Part shown: one piece after another, positions 1 through 7,740 of the stretch
How positions within the stretch are numbered: position 1 is the first letter of the stretch
How the letters are laid out: each line of letters starts with the position of its first letter
Program-made: the position numbers and the translations under genes
NCBI GenBank assembly: GCA_001577185.1
Contig: LSCM01000018.1
Coordinates: forward strand, 1-12,686
Length of the DNA: 12,686 nucleotides
Reading direction: 5' to 3'
From: Cloacimonetes bacterium TCS62
Lineage (GTDB): Bacteria; Cloacimonadota; Cloacimonadia; Cloacimonadales; TCS61
Notes under the pieces: generated by a model
The model's database searches: none
Told to the model about the DNA's origin: nothing
Seen by the model: the letters and a program-made list of their open reading frames with translations, nothing else

Positions 1-81
1 AAAAGGCTCATTCTTTATATAAACTAAAGTTTTGATATCATTTTCAGATCTAATGTCTAAGTAATAGTTAAGCTTTTCTTT

Positions 82-109
82 TTGAAAAAAAAACTAATTA
101 TTCTAAATT
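82..109 (+). promoter_or_regulatory. Possible weak promoter for the S9 peptidase gene
   Basis: A TTGAAA hexamer at 82-87 is followed after 16 bases by TAAATT at 104-109, four of six matches to the -10 consensus. The spacing is acceptable, but in DNA this AT-rich such matches are common by chance. The following AAAGG at 116-120, 8 bases before the ATG at 129, is the probable ribosome binding site. Confidence 0.3.
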
Positions 110-128
110 TTAATTAAAGGTTAATAAT

Positions 129-2516
129 ATGAAAAAATTATTTATTATTTTATTTACTTTAGGAGTTATACAGATGATAAATGCAAATACTGACTACAAA
201 ACACCTCCCAACATTATCGCAGAGCTATACAATCGCGAGAGAAATCCATATATTAACTTTGTACCTTATGAAGATTTTGGCATAGAAGTGAAATATCAAT
301 TGCATCAATCCTTGGAACAATTATCTGAGCCAAATGTTAAACTAGCAGGTAAATCCATCACAAAAAGATTAAATGCTCGAATTGATAGTTATCCAACTCA
401 GGAAATAAATATTTTCCAGATAAATAACCGTAACAGAACAAGGATAACTTTACCTAAAAATGCAAAAATACGTAAGAGAAATCTCTCTATAAATAATCAA
501 AAATTAGCTCTGCTTAATGAAACTGAAGATGGTGTACAATTAATAATTGCTGATATTAAAACCGGGAAAAGTAAAATATTTGAGGACTTTTGTGTAAATG
601 ACATTCTAGATGATGGTATTGTAGGCTGGATGAATGATAATAAACACATCATTCTGGAAGTTATTCCAGAAAATCGTGGACCTGAACCGATAAAACCCAG
701 GGTTCCAAACTCACCATCCATCGAGGAAACATCTGGTAAAAAAAGTACTTTAAGAACTTATCAGAATCTGCTTCAAAATAAATACGATGAAAAGTTATTC
801 CAATATTATTTTACTTCCCAATTGATCAAATTAAACATCGAATCGGGAGAATATGATGAAATAGGAACACCGCAGATTTATTATGATATAAACATCTCTC
901 CTGATAACCAATATCTCTTAGTCGAAATGATCCAAAAACCTTATTCTTATCAAGTCCCCTATTATTATTTCCCTAGAAAATTTGAAATATGGGATAGTAG
1001 TGGTTCAAAAGTAAAAACTCTGCATGCTAGGGGTTTACAAGATGAAATACCGATTGGTGGCACCTACATAGGACCAAGATATTATAGATGGCAACCTTTG
1101 AAAGATGCAACTCTTGTTTGGATAGAAGCCCAAGATAAAGGTGATCCAAAAGTAAAGATCGATTTTAGAGATAAGATCTTTAGAATTTCAGCTCCTTTTA
1201 CAAATGAACCTGAGGAGATATTTAAAACAGAACATCGTTTTTCTGGAATTGATTGGTCAGAAAAAATGGATGAACTAATTTATTATGAATACGATCGTGA
1301 TAAACTTTGGAAAAAGGGTTGGCTTTTAAAGATCGGTTCCCAGCCAAAATTAATTTTGGATCTTAGCGTACGTGATGAATATAATGATCCCGGTCATTTA
1401 GTTACTAAGAAAACAAGACGTGGAAAAAGTGTGTTTGTAAAAGATGACGAAATAGTTTTTTTTCAGAACAATACTGGGGCAACTCCAGATGGTAATTATC
1501 CTTATCTAGCGAAATACAATCTTAAAACTAATAAGAAACAAATTATTTTTCGATGCGATGAAGGTTTTCACGAAACAGTCCAAAATTTTACTGGGGATAA
1601 CTTAGATAAGATCATAATTCGTAGTGAAAATAAAAAGACCCCACCAAATTACTTTGTTTACGATTTGAATAATAAAAAACGTGAGCAAATTACAAAATAT
1701 CAGAATAATTTTAAAGAGCTCACTGGCTTACAAAAGCAAATTGTTACTTACACAAGAGATGATAGTATACCTTTATCCGGTGATCTATATCTACCAGAAG
1801 ATTATGATGGAAGCAAACGTCTGCCTCTTGTTATTAATGCCTATCCAGAGGAATACGTTGATAGTTCAACCGCAGGTCAGATCAATAAAACTCCCAATAA
1901 ATTCATTAGGTTTTGGGGTGCATCAATACGGTATTTCACACTACAAGGATACGCAGTTCTTACTAAAGCTTCTATCCCGATCGTTGGGGATCCGCAAACA
2001 GTTAATGAAACTTTTATCAAACAAACTGTAAGTAGCGTTGAAGCTGCAATAGATTTTTTAGATAAAAAAGAAATTATCGATCCAAACAGAGTAGGAATAA
2101 CCGGCCACAGTTACGGTGCTTTTATGGTAGCTAATGTACTTGCTAACAGTGATATCTGTGCTGCAGGTATTGCAAGGAGCGGAGCTTACAATAGAACCCT
2201 TACTCCCTTCGGTTTTCAAAGTGAACGACGTATTTTTTGGAAAGCAAAAGATTTCTATCTGAAAGTTTCACCCTTCGCTCACGCCGAAAAGATCAAAGAA
2301 CCACTTTTATTGATCCATGGTGCAAACGATCCTAATTCCGGAACCTATCCACTGCAATCAAAAAGATTTTATCAAGCACTAAAAGGTACCGGAGGAACTG
2401 CTAAACTCGTTATTTTACCTTACGAAGGTCATAGCTATAGAGCTGCTAAATCCGGATTACATGTGCTAGCAGAAATGATTGAGTGGTTTGATAGATTCGT
2501 TAAAAAGAAGAATTAG
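129..2516 (+). CDS. Secreted S9-family serine peptidase, glutamyl endopeptidase-like (S9D)
   Basis: This 795-residue protein is a probable periplasmic or secreted prolyl-oligopeptidase-clan peptidase. The N-terminus (MKKLFIILF, then a hydrophobic run ending INA-N) reads as a Sec signal peptide cut near residue 19-20. Residues about 110-520 should form the beta-propeller, and the alpha/beta-hydrolase domain follows from about 535. The nucleophile elbow is GHSYGAF with Ser661, Asp734 lies in HGANDPNSGT, and His768 lies in EGHSYR, giving the Ser-Asp-His order and spacing expected of S9. The stretch ARSGAYNRTLTPFGFQ just after the elbow is, from memory, characteristic of the chloroplast glutamyl endopeptidase (CGEP)/S9D branch, so cleavage after Glu is a reasonable guess but not shown. 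The start is supported by AAAGG 8 bases upstream. No convincing terminator separates it from hrcA, but the 192-base gap and the CIRCE suggest an independent unit. Likely role: nutrient peptide or protein turnover. Confidence 0.9.
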   Translation: MKKLFIILFTLGVIQMINANTDYKTPPNIIAELYNRERNPYINFVPYEDFGIEVKYQLHQSLEQLSEPNVKLAGKSITKRLNARIDSYPTQEINIFQINNRNRTRITLPKNAKIRKRNLSINNQKLALLNETEDGVQLIIADIKTGKSKIFEDFCVNDILDDGIVGWMNDNKHIILEVIPENRGPEPIKPRVPNSPSIEETSGKKSTLRTYQNLLQNKYDEKLFQYYFTSQLIKLNIESGEYDEIGTPQIYYDINISPDNQYLLVEMIQKPYSYQVPYYYFPRKFEIWDSSGSKVKTLHARGLQDEIPIGGTYIGPRYYRWQPLKDATLVWIEAQDKGDPKVKIDFRDKIFRISAPFTNEPEEIFKTEHRFSGIDWSEKMDELIYYEYDRDKLWKKGWLLKIGSQPKLILDLSVRDEYNDPGHLVTKKTRRGKSVFVKDDEIVFFQNNTGATPDGNYPYLAKYNLKTNKKQIIFRCDEGFHETVQNFTGDNLDKIIIRSENKKTPPNYFVYDLNNKKREQITKYQNNFKELTGLQKQIVTYTRDDSIPLSGDLYLPEDYDGSKRLPLVINAYPEEYVDSSTAGQINKTPNKFIRFWGASIRYFTLQGYAVLTKASIPIVGDPQTVNETFIKQTVSSVEAAIDFLDKKEIIDPNRVGITGHSYGAFMVANVLANSDICAAGIARSGAYNRTLTPFGFQSERRIFWKAKDFYLKVSPFAHAEKIKEPLLLIHGANDPNSGTYPLQSKRFYQALKGTGGTAKLVILPYEGHSYRAAKSGLHVLAEMIEWFDRFVKKKN

Positions 2517-2608
2517 GGAAAACACAATTATCATTGCAGGAAATATACCGCCTCAAACCCTTTTTTAAAGCCTGCTTTAGCTCACCCGCAATATATCACA
2601 ATTCTATT

Positions 2609-2635
2609 TTAGCACTCTAATGGTAAGTCTGCTAA
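2609..2635 (+). promoter_or_regulatory. CIRCE operator (imperfect) for HrcA
   Basis: The left arm TTAGCACTC (2609-2617) matches the CIRCE half-site exactly. A 9-base spacer follows, then GTCTGCTAA (2627-2635), which differs from the ideal GAGTGCTAA at two inner positions. The 9-9-9 architecture and the position 73 bases before hrcA make this the HrcA binding site of the heat-shock operon. It lies just upstream of the best -35 candidate rather than over the usual transcription start, so either that promoter call is wrong or the geometry is unusual. Confidence 0.85.
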
Positions 2636-2643
2636 AAAAATAT

Positions 2644-2670
2644 TTGACAACCAATACCTTGAAATTAAAT
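2644..2670 (+). promoter_or_regulatory. Candidate promoter of the heat-shock operon
   Basis: A perfect TTGACA at 2644-2649 begins 8 bases after the CIRCE. The best -10 candidate is TTAAAT at 2665-2670, with a short 15-base spacer and four of six consensus matches. The -35 is convincing and the -10 is weak. Transcription would start about 30 bases before hrcA, leaving room for the AAGGGA ribosome binding site at 2698-2703. Confidence 0.5.
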
Positions 2671-2708
2671 TGTCTATCAAAGAAGTTTATTAGATAAAAG
2701 GGATTATA

Positions 2709-3761
2709 ATGAAAAAGACAGAAATAAGGAAAAGAAAAGTTTTTAAGCACTTAGTCGAGGAATTTATTTCGACTAATGAGCCGATTCCATCGAAGCTAAT
2801 TAGCAAGAAATATATCGAAAGTGCAAGTTCGGCTACTATACGGCTAGATCTTACTAAGCTAGAAAAGGAAAATTTAATTTTCCAGCAACATACTTCTGGT
2901 GGTAGAATCCCAACTATCAAAGGATACAGAAGATACATTCAAATGATCAAACCCGAGCTGGAGAATACTTCTTATGCAAACACAGATTCTTTAAGAAAGT
3001 TATTAATAAACTATTACAAAGATATCCCTCTAGCCTTACATTACATTATGCAACTATTAGCAAAAGAAACCGATCAACTTAGTTTTGTAGCAGAACCAGA
3101 GATCTCACATGGTTCGCTTGAAAAGATCGATGTTTTTAAAATTTCAAAAGGGAAACTTCTTTTCGTCATTAGTTTAGACTCAGGTATGGATAAAACTGTT
3201 ATCCTAAAATGCGATTATAATATTACCTCACAGCAATTAAAAGCATTAGTTCGTTATGTAAATGAAGAGTTTGTTGGACAAAGAATATTTGATATTCAAA
3301 GTAGATTCATTAATGAAACTTCCGAGAGCATAAGCGATGAGAACAAATTATTAAAATCTTTCCTAGATGAATTGGAGAATGCTTTATCTGAGATCAGTAG
3401 TTTCTTTGTTCATTTCGATGGTAATATTAGTTTTCTCGAACAACCAGAATTTGATGATAAAAGTTCAATTCTCACATTTCTTGGTTTTATCCAAAGGCAG
3501 GATCATTTAATTAAGATCATGCGGGAAAATGATCATGGAGATAAGTTTAATATTCTTATGGGCGAAGATCTCGGGCAACCTCAATTAATTAATTATTCTT
3601 TAATTTATGCAAAATATGAACTCTTTGGAGTGCCTGGTTATTTAGGTGCACTGGGTCCAATCCGCATGAATTATAAAAAGAACATACCGATCATAAGTAA
3701 TATTGCTGAAATTATTACAGAAACTACTAAAAAAGGAATGGTGGTACCAAAAAATGGCTAA
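2709..3761 (+). CDS. hrcA: Heat-inducible transcription repressor HrcA
   Basis: HrcA represses class I heat-shock genes by binding CIRCE as a dimer, and its folding depends on GroE, so misfolded protein lifts repression. This 350-residue protein has the expected N-terminal winged helix: SSATIRLDLTKLEKE near residues 38-52, followed by HTSGGRIPTIKGYRRY (about 62-77), close to the family signature HTSAGRIPsdkGYR. The C-terminal part ends in a GALGPIRMNY motif (about 317-326), matching the conserved GPxRMdY of HrcA. Length is close to the usual 340-350. The ATG at 2709 follows AAGGGA by 5 bases. It is the first gene of the operon, with a CIRCE just upstream, so it is autoregulated. Its last 8 bases overlap the start of grpE, suggesting translational coupling. 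Confidence 0.97.
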   Translation: MKKTEIRKRKVFKHLVEEFISTNEPIPSKLISKKYIESASSATIRLDLTKLEKENLIFQQHTSGGRIPTIKGYRRYIQMIKPELENTSYANTDSLRKLLINYYKDIPLALHYIMQLLAKETDQLSFVAEPEISHGSLEKIDVFKISKGKLLFVISLDSGMDKTVILKCDYNITSQQLKALVRYVNEEFVGQRIFDIQSRFINETSESISDENKLLKSFLDELENALSEISSFFVHFDGNISFLEQPEFDDKSSILTFLGFIQRQDHLIKIMRENDHGDKFNILMGEDLGQPQLINYSLIYAKYELFGVPGYLGALGPIRMNYKKNIPIISNIAEIITETTKKGMVVPKNG

Positions 3762-4374
3762 CAAAAAGCAAAAAAATAAAAAAAATAGTAAAAAATCTGA
3801 AGATAAATTAAAAGATAAAAGTAAGGCAAAAGAAAATTTAGAAACTTCATCTAATGAGGAGACAGAACCAAAAAAAGAACTTACTCTAGAAGAAAAATAT
3901 GAGAAACTAGTTACTGAAAATAATGAACTAAAAGACAAATTACTTCGTAGAGTTGCCGAATTTGAAAATTTCCGTAGAAGGTCTATTTCCGAGAAAGCAG
4001 ATTGGATAAAAAATGCTAATAAACGTTTAGTATTAGAGCTTTGCGATATAAATGATAATTTTGAACGAGCTCTCCATCCAGAAACCGAAAAGAATAGAAA
4101 AGCATTTGAGCAAGGCATTGAAATGATCTTTAAGCAGATCAGTGAAGTTCTAAAAAAAGAAAATGTAGAAAAAATTGATGCGCTAGGAAATGACTTTGAT
4201 CCAGAATTACACGAAGCTCTTGCGCATATCCCTTCTGATTACAAAGAAGATAAAGTTGCTGCTGTTATTCGGAATGGTTATAAAATGAATGATAAAATTA
4301 TTCGTGCTGCTCGCGTAGCAGTCTCTAATGGTGAAAAACCAGATGAAAAGAAAAAAAAGAAAAAAAATAAATAA
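3754..4374 (+). CDS. grpE: Nucleotide exchange factor GrpE
   Basis: GrpE is the dimeric co-chaperone that releases ADP from DnaK. The start chosen is the ATG at 3754 (MANKKQKNKK), giving 206 residues. The open frame extends upstream to a TTG at 3703, but that would run deep into hrcA. The first 50 residues are Lys/Glu-rich and probably disordered. A long heptad-type helix follows (EEKYEKLVTENNELKDKLLR, then FENFRRR), and then the beta-wing head with DFDPELHEAL and VIRNGYKMNDKIIRAARVAVS, the GrpE signature region. The ATG overlaps the hrcA stop by 8 bases. AAGGA at 3733-3737 is rather distant, so GGTGG at 3740-3744 or coupling may drive initiation. The C-terminus is a lysine run encoded by two A8 tracts, which may be prone to slippage. 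Confidence 0.95.
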   Translation: MANKKQKNKKNSKKSEDKLKDKSKAKENLETSSNEETEPKKELTLEEKYEKLVTENNELKDKLLRRVAEFENFRRRSISEKADWIKNANKRLVLELCDINDNFERALHPETEKNRKAFEQGIEMIFKQISEVLKKENVEKIDALGNDFDPELHEALAHIPSDYKEDKVAAVIRNGYKMNDKIIRAARVAVSNGEKPDEKKKKKKNK

Positions 4375-4409
4375 TACCGATATTCCAACAATGTGGAATT
4401 CACTCGGTA
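4375..4409 (+). promoter_or_regulatory. Hairpin in the grpE-dnaK spacer, directly before the dnaK ribosome binding site
   Basis: TACCGA (4375-4380) pairs with TCGGTA (4404-4409), and inside it ATTCCA (4382-4387) pairs with TGGAAT (4394-4399) around a 6-base loop, with a 1/4-base internal bulge. The structure starts right after the grpE stop and ends at the first base of the AAGGAGG site of dnaK. There is no T-run, so it is not a terminator. It could be a 5' stabilising or RNA-processing element that raises dnaK expression over hrcA-grpE; that role is inferred. Confidence 0.6.
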
Positions 4410-4419
4410 AGGAGGAAAA

Positions 4420-6411
4420 ATGGGTAAAATAATTGGTATAGACTTAGGTACAACTAACTCTTGCGTTAGCGTAATGGAAGGCGGGAAACCTACAGTTATT
4501 CAAAATGCTGAAGGAAGTAGAACTACACCTTCCGTTATTGGATTTACTAAAGATAAACAACGGGTTGTAGGTCAACTCGCAAAACACCAAGCGGTTACCA
4601 ATCCAAAAAACACGATCTCATCAATTAAAAGATTTATGGGTCGTCAGATGAATGAAGTATCAAGCGAAATTGCTAATGTTAATTATTCTGTTAATAAAGG
4701 CAAGCACGGTGAAGTAAATGTTCATATCGATGTAGAAAACAAAGATTTTTCACCTCAAGAGATCTCTGCTATGGTTCTTACAAAAATGAAGGAAACTGCA
4801 GAATCTCATCTGGGCTCAGAAGTAAAAGAAGCTGTTATAACTGTTCCTGCATATTTTAATGATGCTCAACGACAAGCTACTAAAGATGCGGGAAAAATTG
4901 CCGGATTAGAAGTTAAGAGAATTATCAACGAACCAACTGCCGCAGCACTGGCCTATGGTTTAGATAGTAAGAAAGAAGAAAAAGTTGCTGTTTATGACTT
5001 AGGTGGAGGTACATTTGACATCTCTATTTTAGAAGTAGCTGAAGGTGTTGTTGAAGTGCTATCAACCAATGGTGATACTCATCTTGGTGGTGATGATTTT
5101 GATAAAAAGATCATCGATTGGTTACTTTCAGAATTTAAGAAACAAGAGGGAGTGGATCTCTCTAAAGACGCTATGGCTTTGCAGAGAATCAAAGAAGCTG
5201 CAGAGAAAGCTAAAATTGAACTTTCTGGTACTCAAACTACAACTATAAATCTACCATTTATAACTGCAGATTCTTCAGGTCCAAAACACTTAAACATCGA
5301 GCTTTCACGCTCACAATTCAATAAAATGATCAGTGACCTTGTTGATAGATCGATCCAGCCTTGTAAACAAGCTTTAAAAGACGCTAAGCTTTCAGTTAGT
5401 GATATTGATGAAATTCTTTTAGTCGGTGGTAGTACAAGAGTTCCCGCTGTTATTGATGCTGTGGAAAAATATTTCGGAAAGAAATCTAATAAAGGGGTTA
5501 ACCCTGATGAAGTTGTAGCAGTAGGCGCTGCTATTCAAGGTGGTATTTTAGCAGGTGACGAAGACTTAAATGATATTCTATTATTAGATGTTACACCATT
5601 ATCTCTCGGTATTGAAACCTTGGGCGGTGTTATGACAGCACTAATCGAAAGAAATACAACAATACCTACAAAGAAAAGCCAAGTTTTCTCTACTGCTCAG
5701 GATAATCAACCAGCTGTTTCAATAGTAGTCTTACAAGGTGAACGTTCAATGTCGAAAGATAATCGTCGTCTTGGTAATTTCGAGCTTACAGGCATTCCAC
5801 CAGCACCAAGAGGTATGCCACAGATCGAAGTGACTTTTGATATCGATGCAAATGGTATTCTGCACGTACATGCCAAAGATAAAGGAACTGGCAAAGAACA
5901 ATCTATTAAAATTGAAAGAACTGGTACTCTTGATGAAGAAGAAATTGATAGAATGGTGAAAGATGCAGAAGCTCATGCTGATGAAGACAAGAAAAATAAA
6001 GAAAGCATTCAAGCTAGAAACGAACTCGATACTATGATCTTCTCTACTGAGAAAAGCGTTAAAGAGCATGGCGACAAACTCAAAGATGATGAAAAGAAGC
6101 AAGTTGAAGATGCTATTAAGGAAGCTAAAGAGAAACTAGACGATTTACAGAAAAAATCTGCAACTAAAGAAGAATACGAAGCAGTTCGTGATGAACTTGC
6201 CGAGAAAGCTAAGAAAATCGGTGAAATAGTTTATGCTGAAATGCAAAAAGAACAAGCTGCTCAAGGTGGAGCAAAGCAAAACATGAATAATGCGGATTTT
6301 GATCCAAGCAAGATGGGTGGTCAGCAGAAAAAACAGGAAGAGAAAAAATCCGATGATGATGCTGTAGATGCAGATTATGAAGTTGTAGATGATGATGATG
6401 AAGATAAATAA
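4420..6411 (+). CDS. dnaK: Molecular chaperone DnaK (Hsp70)
   Basis: DnaK is the ATP-driven cytoplasmic Hsp70 that binds exposed hydrophobic segments with DnaJ and GrpE. The 663-residue protein shows all Hsp70 signatures: IDLGTTNSC at 7-15, NEPTAAALAYG from 170, DLGGGTFD from 193, and LLVGGSTRVP in the second actin-like lobe. The interdomain linker DILLLDVTPLSLG starts at 385, the substrate-binding beta domain follows to about 505, then a helical lid, and a tail rich in Gln/Gly and then acidic (EVVDDDDEDK). The ATPase domain has the longer loop (SSIKRFMGRQMNEV and following) seen in Gram-negative-type DnaKs. It is slightly longer than the usual 610-640, mainly in the tail. AAGGAGG 5 bases before the ATG is the strongest ribosome binding site of the operon, consistent with high expression. 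Confidence 0.98.
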   Translation: MGKIIGIDLGTTNSCVSVMEGGKPTVIQNAEGSRTTPSVIGFTKDKQRVVGQLAKHQAVTNPKNTISSIKRFMGRQMNEVSSEIANVNYSVNKGKHGEVNVHIDVENKDFSPQEISAMVLTKMKETAESHLGSEVKEAVITVPAYFNDAQRQATKDAGKIAGLEVKRIINEPTAAALAYGLDSKKEEKVAVYDLGGGTFDISILEVAEGVVEVLSTNGDTHLGGDDFDKKIIDWLLSEFKKQEGVDLSKDAMALQRIKEAAEKAKIELSGTQTTTINLPFITADSSGPKHLNIELSRSQFNKMISDLVDRSIQPCKQALKDAKLSVSDIDEILLVGGSTRVPAVIDAVEKYFGKKSNKGVNPDEVVAVGAAIQGGILAGDEDLNDILLLDVTPLSLGIETLGGVMTALIERNTTIPTKKSQVFSTAQDNQPAVSIVVLQGERSMSKDNRRLGNFELTGIPPAPRGMPQIEVTFDIDANGILHVHAKDKGTGKEQSIKIERTGTLDEEEIDRMVKDAEAHADEDKKNKESIQARNELDTMIFSTEKSVKEHGDKLKDDEKKQVEDAIKEAKEKLDDLQKKSATKEEYEAVRDELAEKAKKIGEIVYAEMQKEQAAQGGAKQNMNNADFDPSKMGGQQKKQEEKKSDDDAVDADYEVVDDDDEDK

Positions 6412-6419
6412 TTAATTAT

Positions 6420-6454
6420 ACCTTCCGGAGATCAAGATCTTTGGAAGGTTTTTT
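6420..6454 (+). terminator. Terminator-like attenuator between dnaK and dnaJ
   Basis: ACCTTCC (6420-6426) pairs with GGAAGGT (6443-6449), and inside it AGATC (6429-6433) pairs with GATCT (6436-6440). The hairpin runs straight into six T residues (6449-6454). It has the form of a rho-independent terminator but sits 24 bases before the dnaJ start inside the operon, and no new promoter is evident. It probably allows partial readthrough, setting DnaK above DnaJ. Confidence 0.8.
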
Positions 6455-6477
6455 AAGGGAAAAACTAGGTGTTATAA

Positions 6478-7638
6478 ATGGCAAAAAGAGATTACTATGA
6501 AGTATTAGGTGTTGATAAAAATGCTAGTGCAGCTGAGATCAAAAAAGCATATCGAAAGCTTGCAATGAAGTATCATCCCGATAAAACAAAAAATGATAAA
6601 TCATCAGAAGAAAAATTCAAAGAAGCTTCCGAAGCATATGAAGTACTAAGTGATCCTGCAAAAAAACAGAAATATGACCAATTTGGTCATGCAGGTCTAG
6701 AGGGATCATTTGGTGGAAATGGTTTTAGCTGGGATAACTTCACCCATGCTTCAGATTTTTCCGATCTCTTTGGTGGAGATGGACTTGGCAGTATTTTTGA
6801 ACATCTTTTTGGGGGTGGTTTCTCTTCAGGAAGAAGAGGACGGAATCGTCAAAATAATCGCGGAGAAGACTTACAGATCTCCTTATCATTAACTCTCGAG
6901 GAAATTTCTAAAGGAGTAGAAAAGAAGATAAAGATAAAGGTAGAAGACTCTTGTAAAACCTGTAATGGTAGCGGTTCTGAAGATGGTAAAGCCGAAACAT
7001 GTTCACAATGTCACGGTAGCGGTCGAGTTCGTCAGACGTCACGATCTTTATTCGGACAAATGCAAACTGTAGTAGAATGTCCATCATGTAATGGAAATGG
7101 CAAGATCATAAAAAATAAGTGTTCAAAATGTCATGGTGAGGGTAGAATCAAGGCTATGAAGACGGTTAGCATCAGCATCCCAGCTGGTGTAGAAGAAGGA
7201 CAATATATTCGACTTCGTGGTAAAGGTAATGTTGGAAGACAAAATGGACCGCAGGGAGATATTCTTGTGCATATCAAAGAGAAAGAGCATAAGATATTTG
7301 AGCGAAAAAATGCGGATCTAATATGTGAGTTTCCAATTAGCTTTTCTCAAGCTGCATTAGGTTCCGAAATTAAAGTACCTACTCTCAGTGGTAAAGTTAA
7401 AATGAAGATACCAGCAGGTACACAGTCTGGCAAAGTATTCCGTTTACGTTCTCAGGGTTTACCACATGTAAATAGTACTTACAGAGGCGATCTTTATACA
7501 AAGATCCGGGTAATTACCCCTACAAAAATAAATTCAGATGAGAAAAAACTTTTACAGGAACTAGCAAAGTTTGATTCTGAAAAAAAACTACATCCTGACA
7601 AAAGCTTTTTTAGCAAATTAAAAGAATTTTTCGTTTAA
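6478..7638 (+). CDS. dnaJ: Chaperone DnaJ (type I Hsp40)
   Basis: DnaJ delivers unfolded clients to DnaK and stimulates its ATPase. The 386-residue protein is a complete type I Hsp40. The J domain (1-70) has HPD at 33-35. A Gly/Phe region (about 75-125) includes DLFGGDG and HLFGGGF. The zinc-binding domain (159-222) has all four CxxCxGxG repeats (CKTCNGSG, CSQCHGSG, CPSCNGNG, CSKCHGEG). The two beta-barrel client-binding domains follow to the end. The start is supported by AGGTG 6 bases before the ATG, and MAKRDYYEVLGV is the normal N-terminus. It lies 66 bases after dnaK, beyond an internal hairpin, and is the last gene before a strong terminator. Confidence 0.98.
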   Translation: MAKRDYYEVLGVDKNASAAEIKKAYRKLAMKYHPDKTKNDKSSEEKFKEASEAYEVLSDPAKKQKYDQFGHAGLEGSFGGNGFSWDNFTHASDFSDLFGGDGLGSIFEHLFGGGFSSGRRGRNRQNNRGEDLQISLSLTLEEISKGVEKKIKIKVEDSCKTCNGSGSEDGKAETCSQCHGSGRVRQTSRSLFGQMQTVVECPSCNGNGKIIKNKCSKCHGEGRIKAMKTVSISIPAGVEEGQYIRLRGKGNVGRQNGPQGDILVHIKEKEHKIFERKNADLICEFPISFSQAALGSEIKVPTLSGKVKMKIPAGTQSGKVFRLRSQGLPHVNSTYRGDLYTKIRVITPTKINSDEKKLLQELAKFDSEKKLHPDKSFFSKLKEFFV

Positions 7639-7662
7639 ACATCTGATTTTTTTAAATATAAG

Positions 7663-7695
7663 AAGCGATCTATCGATAGGTCGCTTTTTCTTTTA
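7663..7695 (+). terminator. Rho-independent terminator of the heat-shock operon
   Basis: A 10-base-pair stem (7663-7672 with 7677-7686, including one G-U pair) closes a TCGA tetraloop. It is followed by TTTTTTC and TTTT up to 7694. It lies 24 bases after the dnaJ stop and before the rsmE promoter candidate, so it separates the two units. Confidence 0.92.
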
Positions 7696-7723
7696 TTGAC
7701 ACAAATATTAGTCATCCCATTAT
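7696..7723 (+). promoter_or_regulatory. Candidate promoter of the rsmE-cca unit
   Basis: TTGACA at 7696-7701 lies at the end of the terminator T-run. CATTAT at 7718-7723, after 16 bases, matches the -10 consensus at four of six positions. It sits 17 bases before the ATG, leaving a very short leader that still includes the GAGGAG ribosome binding site at 7730-7735. Confidence 0.5.
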
Positions 7724-7740
7724 TTATTTGAGGAGAATAT

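Noticed and set aside
1..97. Minus-strand open frame running off the left edge with a protein-like reading (for example NYYLDIRSENDIKTLVYIKN)
   Set aside because: It has no ATG, GTG or TTG start between its upstream stop and the edge, and only about 30 codons are visible. It might be part of a gene beyond the edge with a frameshift near the poly-A/T run, but this cannot be supported here.
3703..3753. Upstream TTG start for GrpE adding 17 residues inside hrcA
   Set aside because: It would overlap hrcA by 59 bases, has no ribosome binding site, and the added residues are not GrpE-like. The ATG at 3754 with its short stop-start overlap is normal operon layout.
3642..4118. Antisense frame of 158 codons across hrcA and grpE
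   Set aside because: It is a Ser/Phe/Leu-rich shadow of the AAA/GAA-rich grpE coding strand, with no independent signals.
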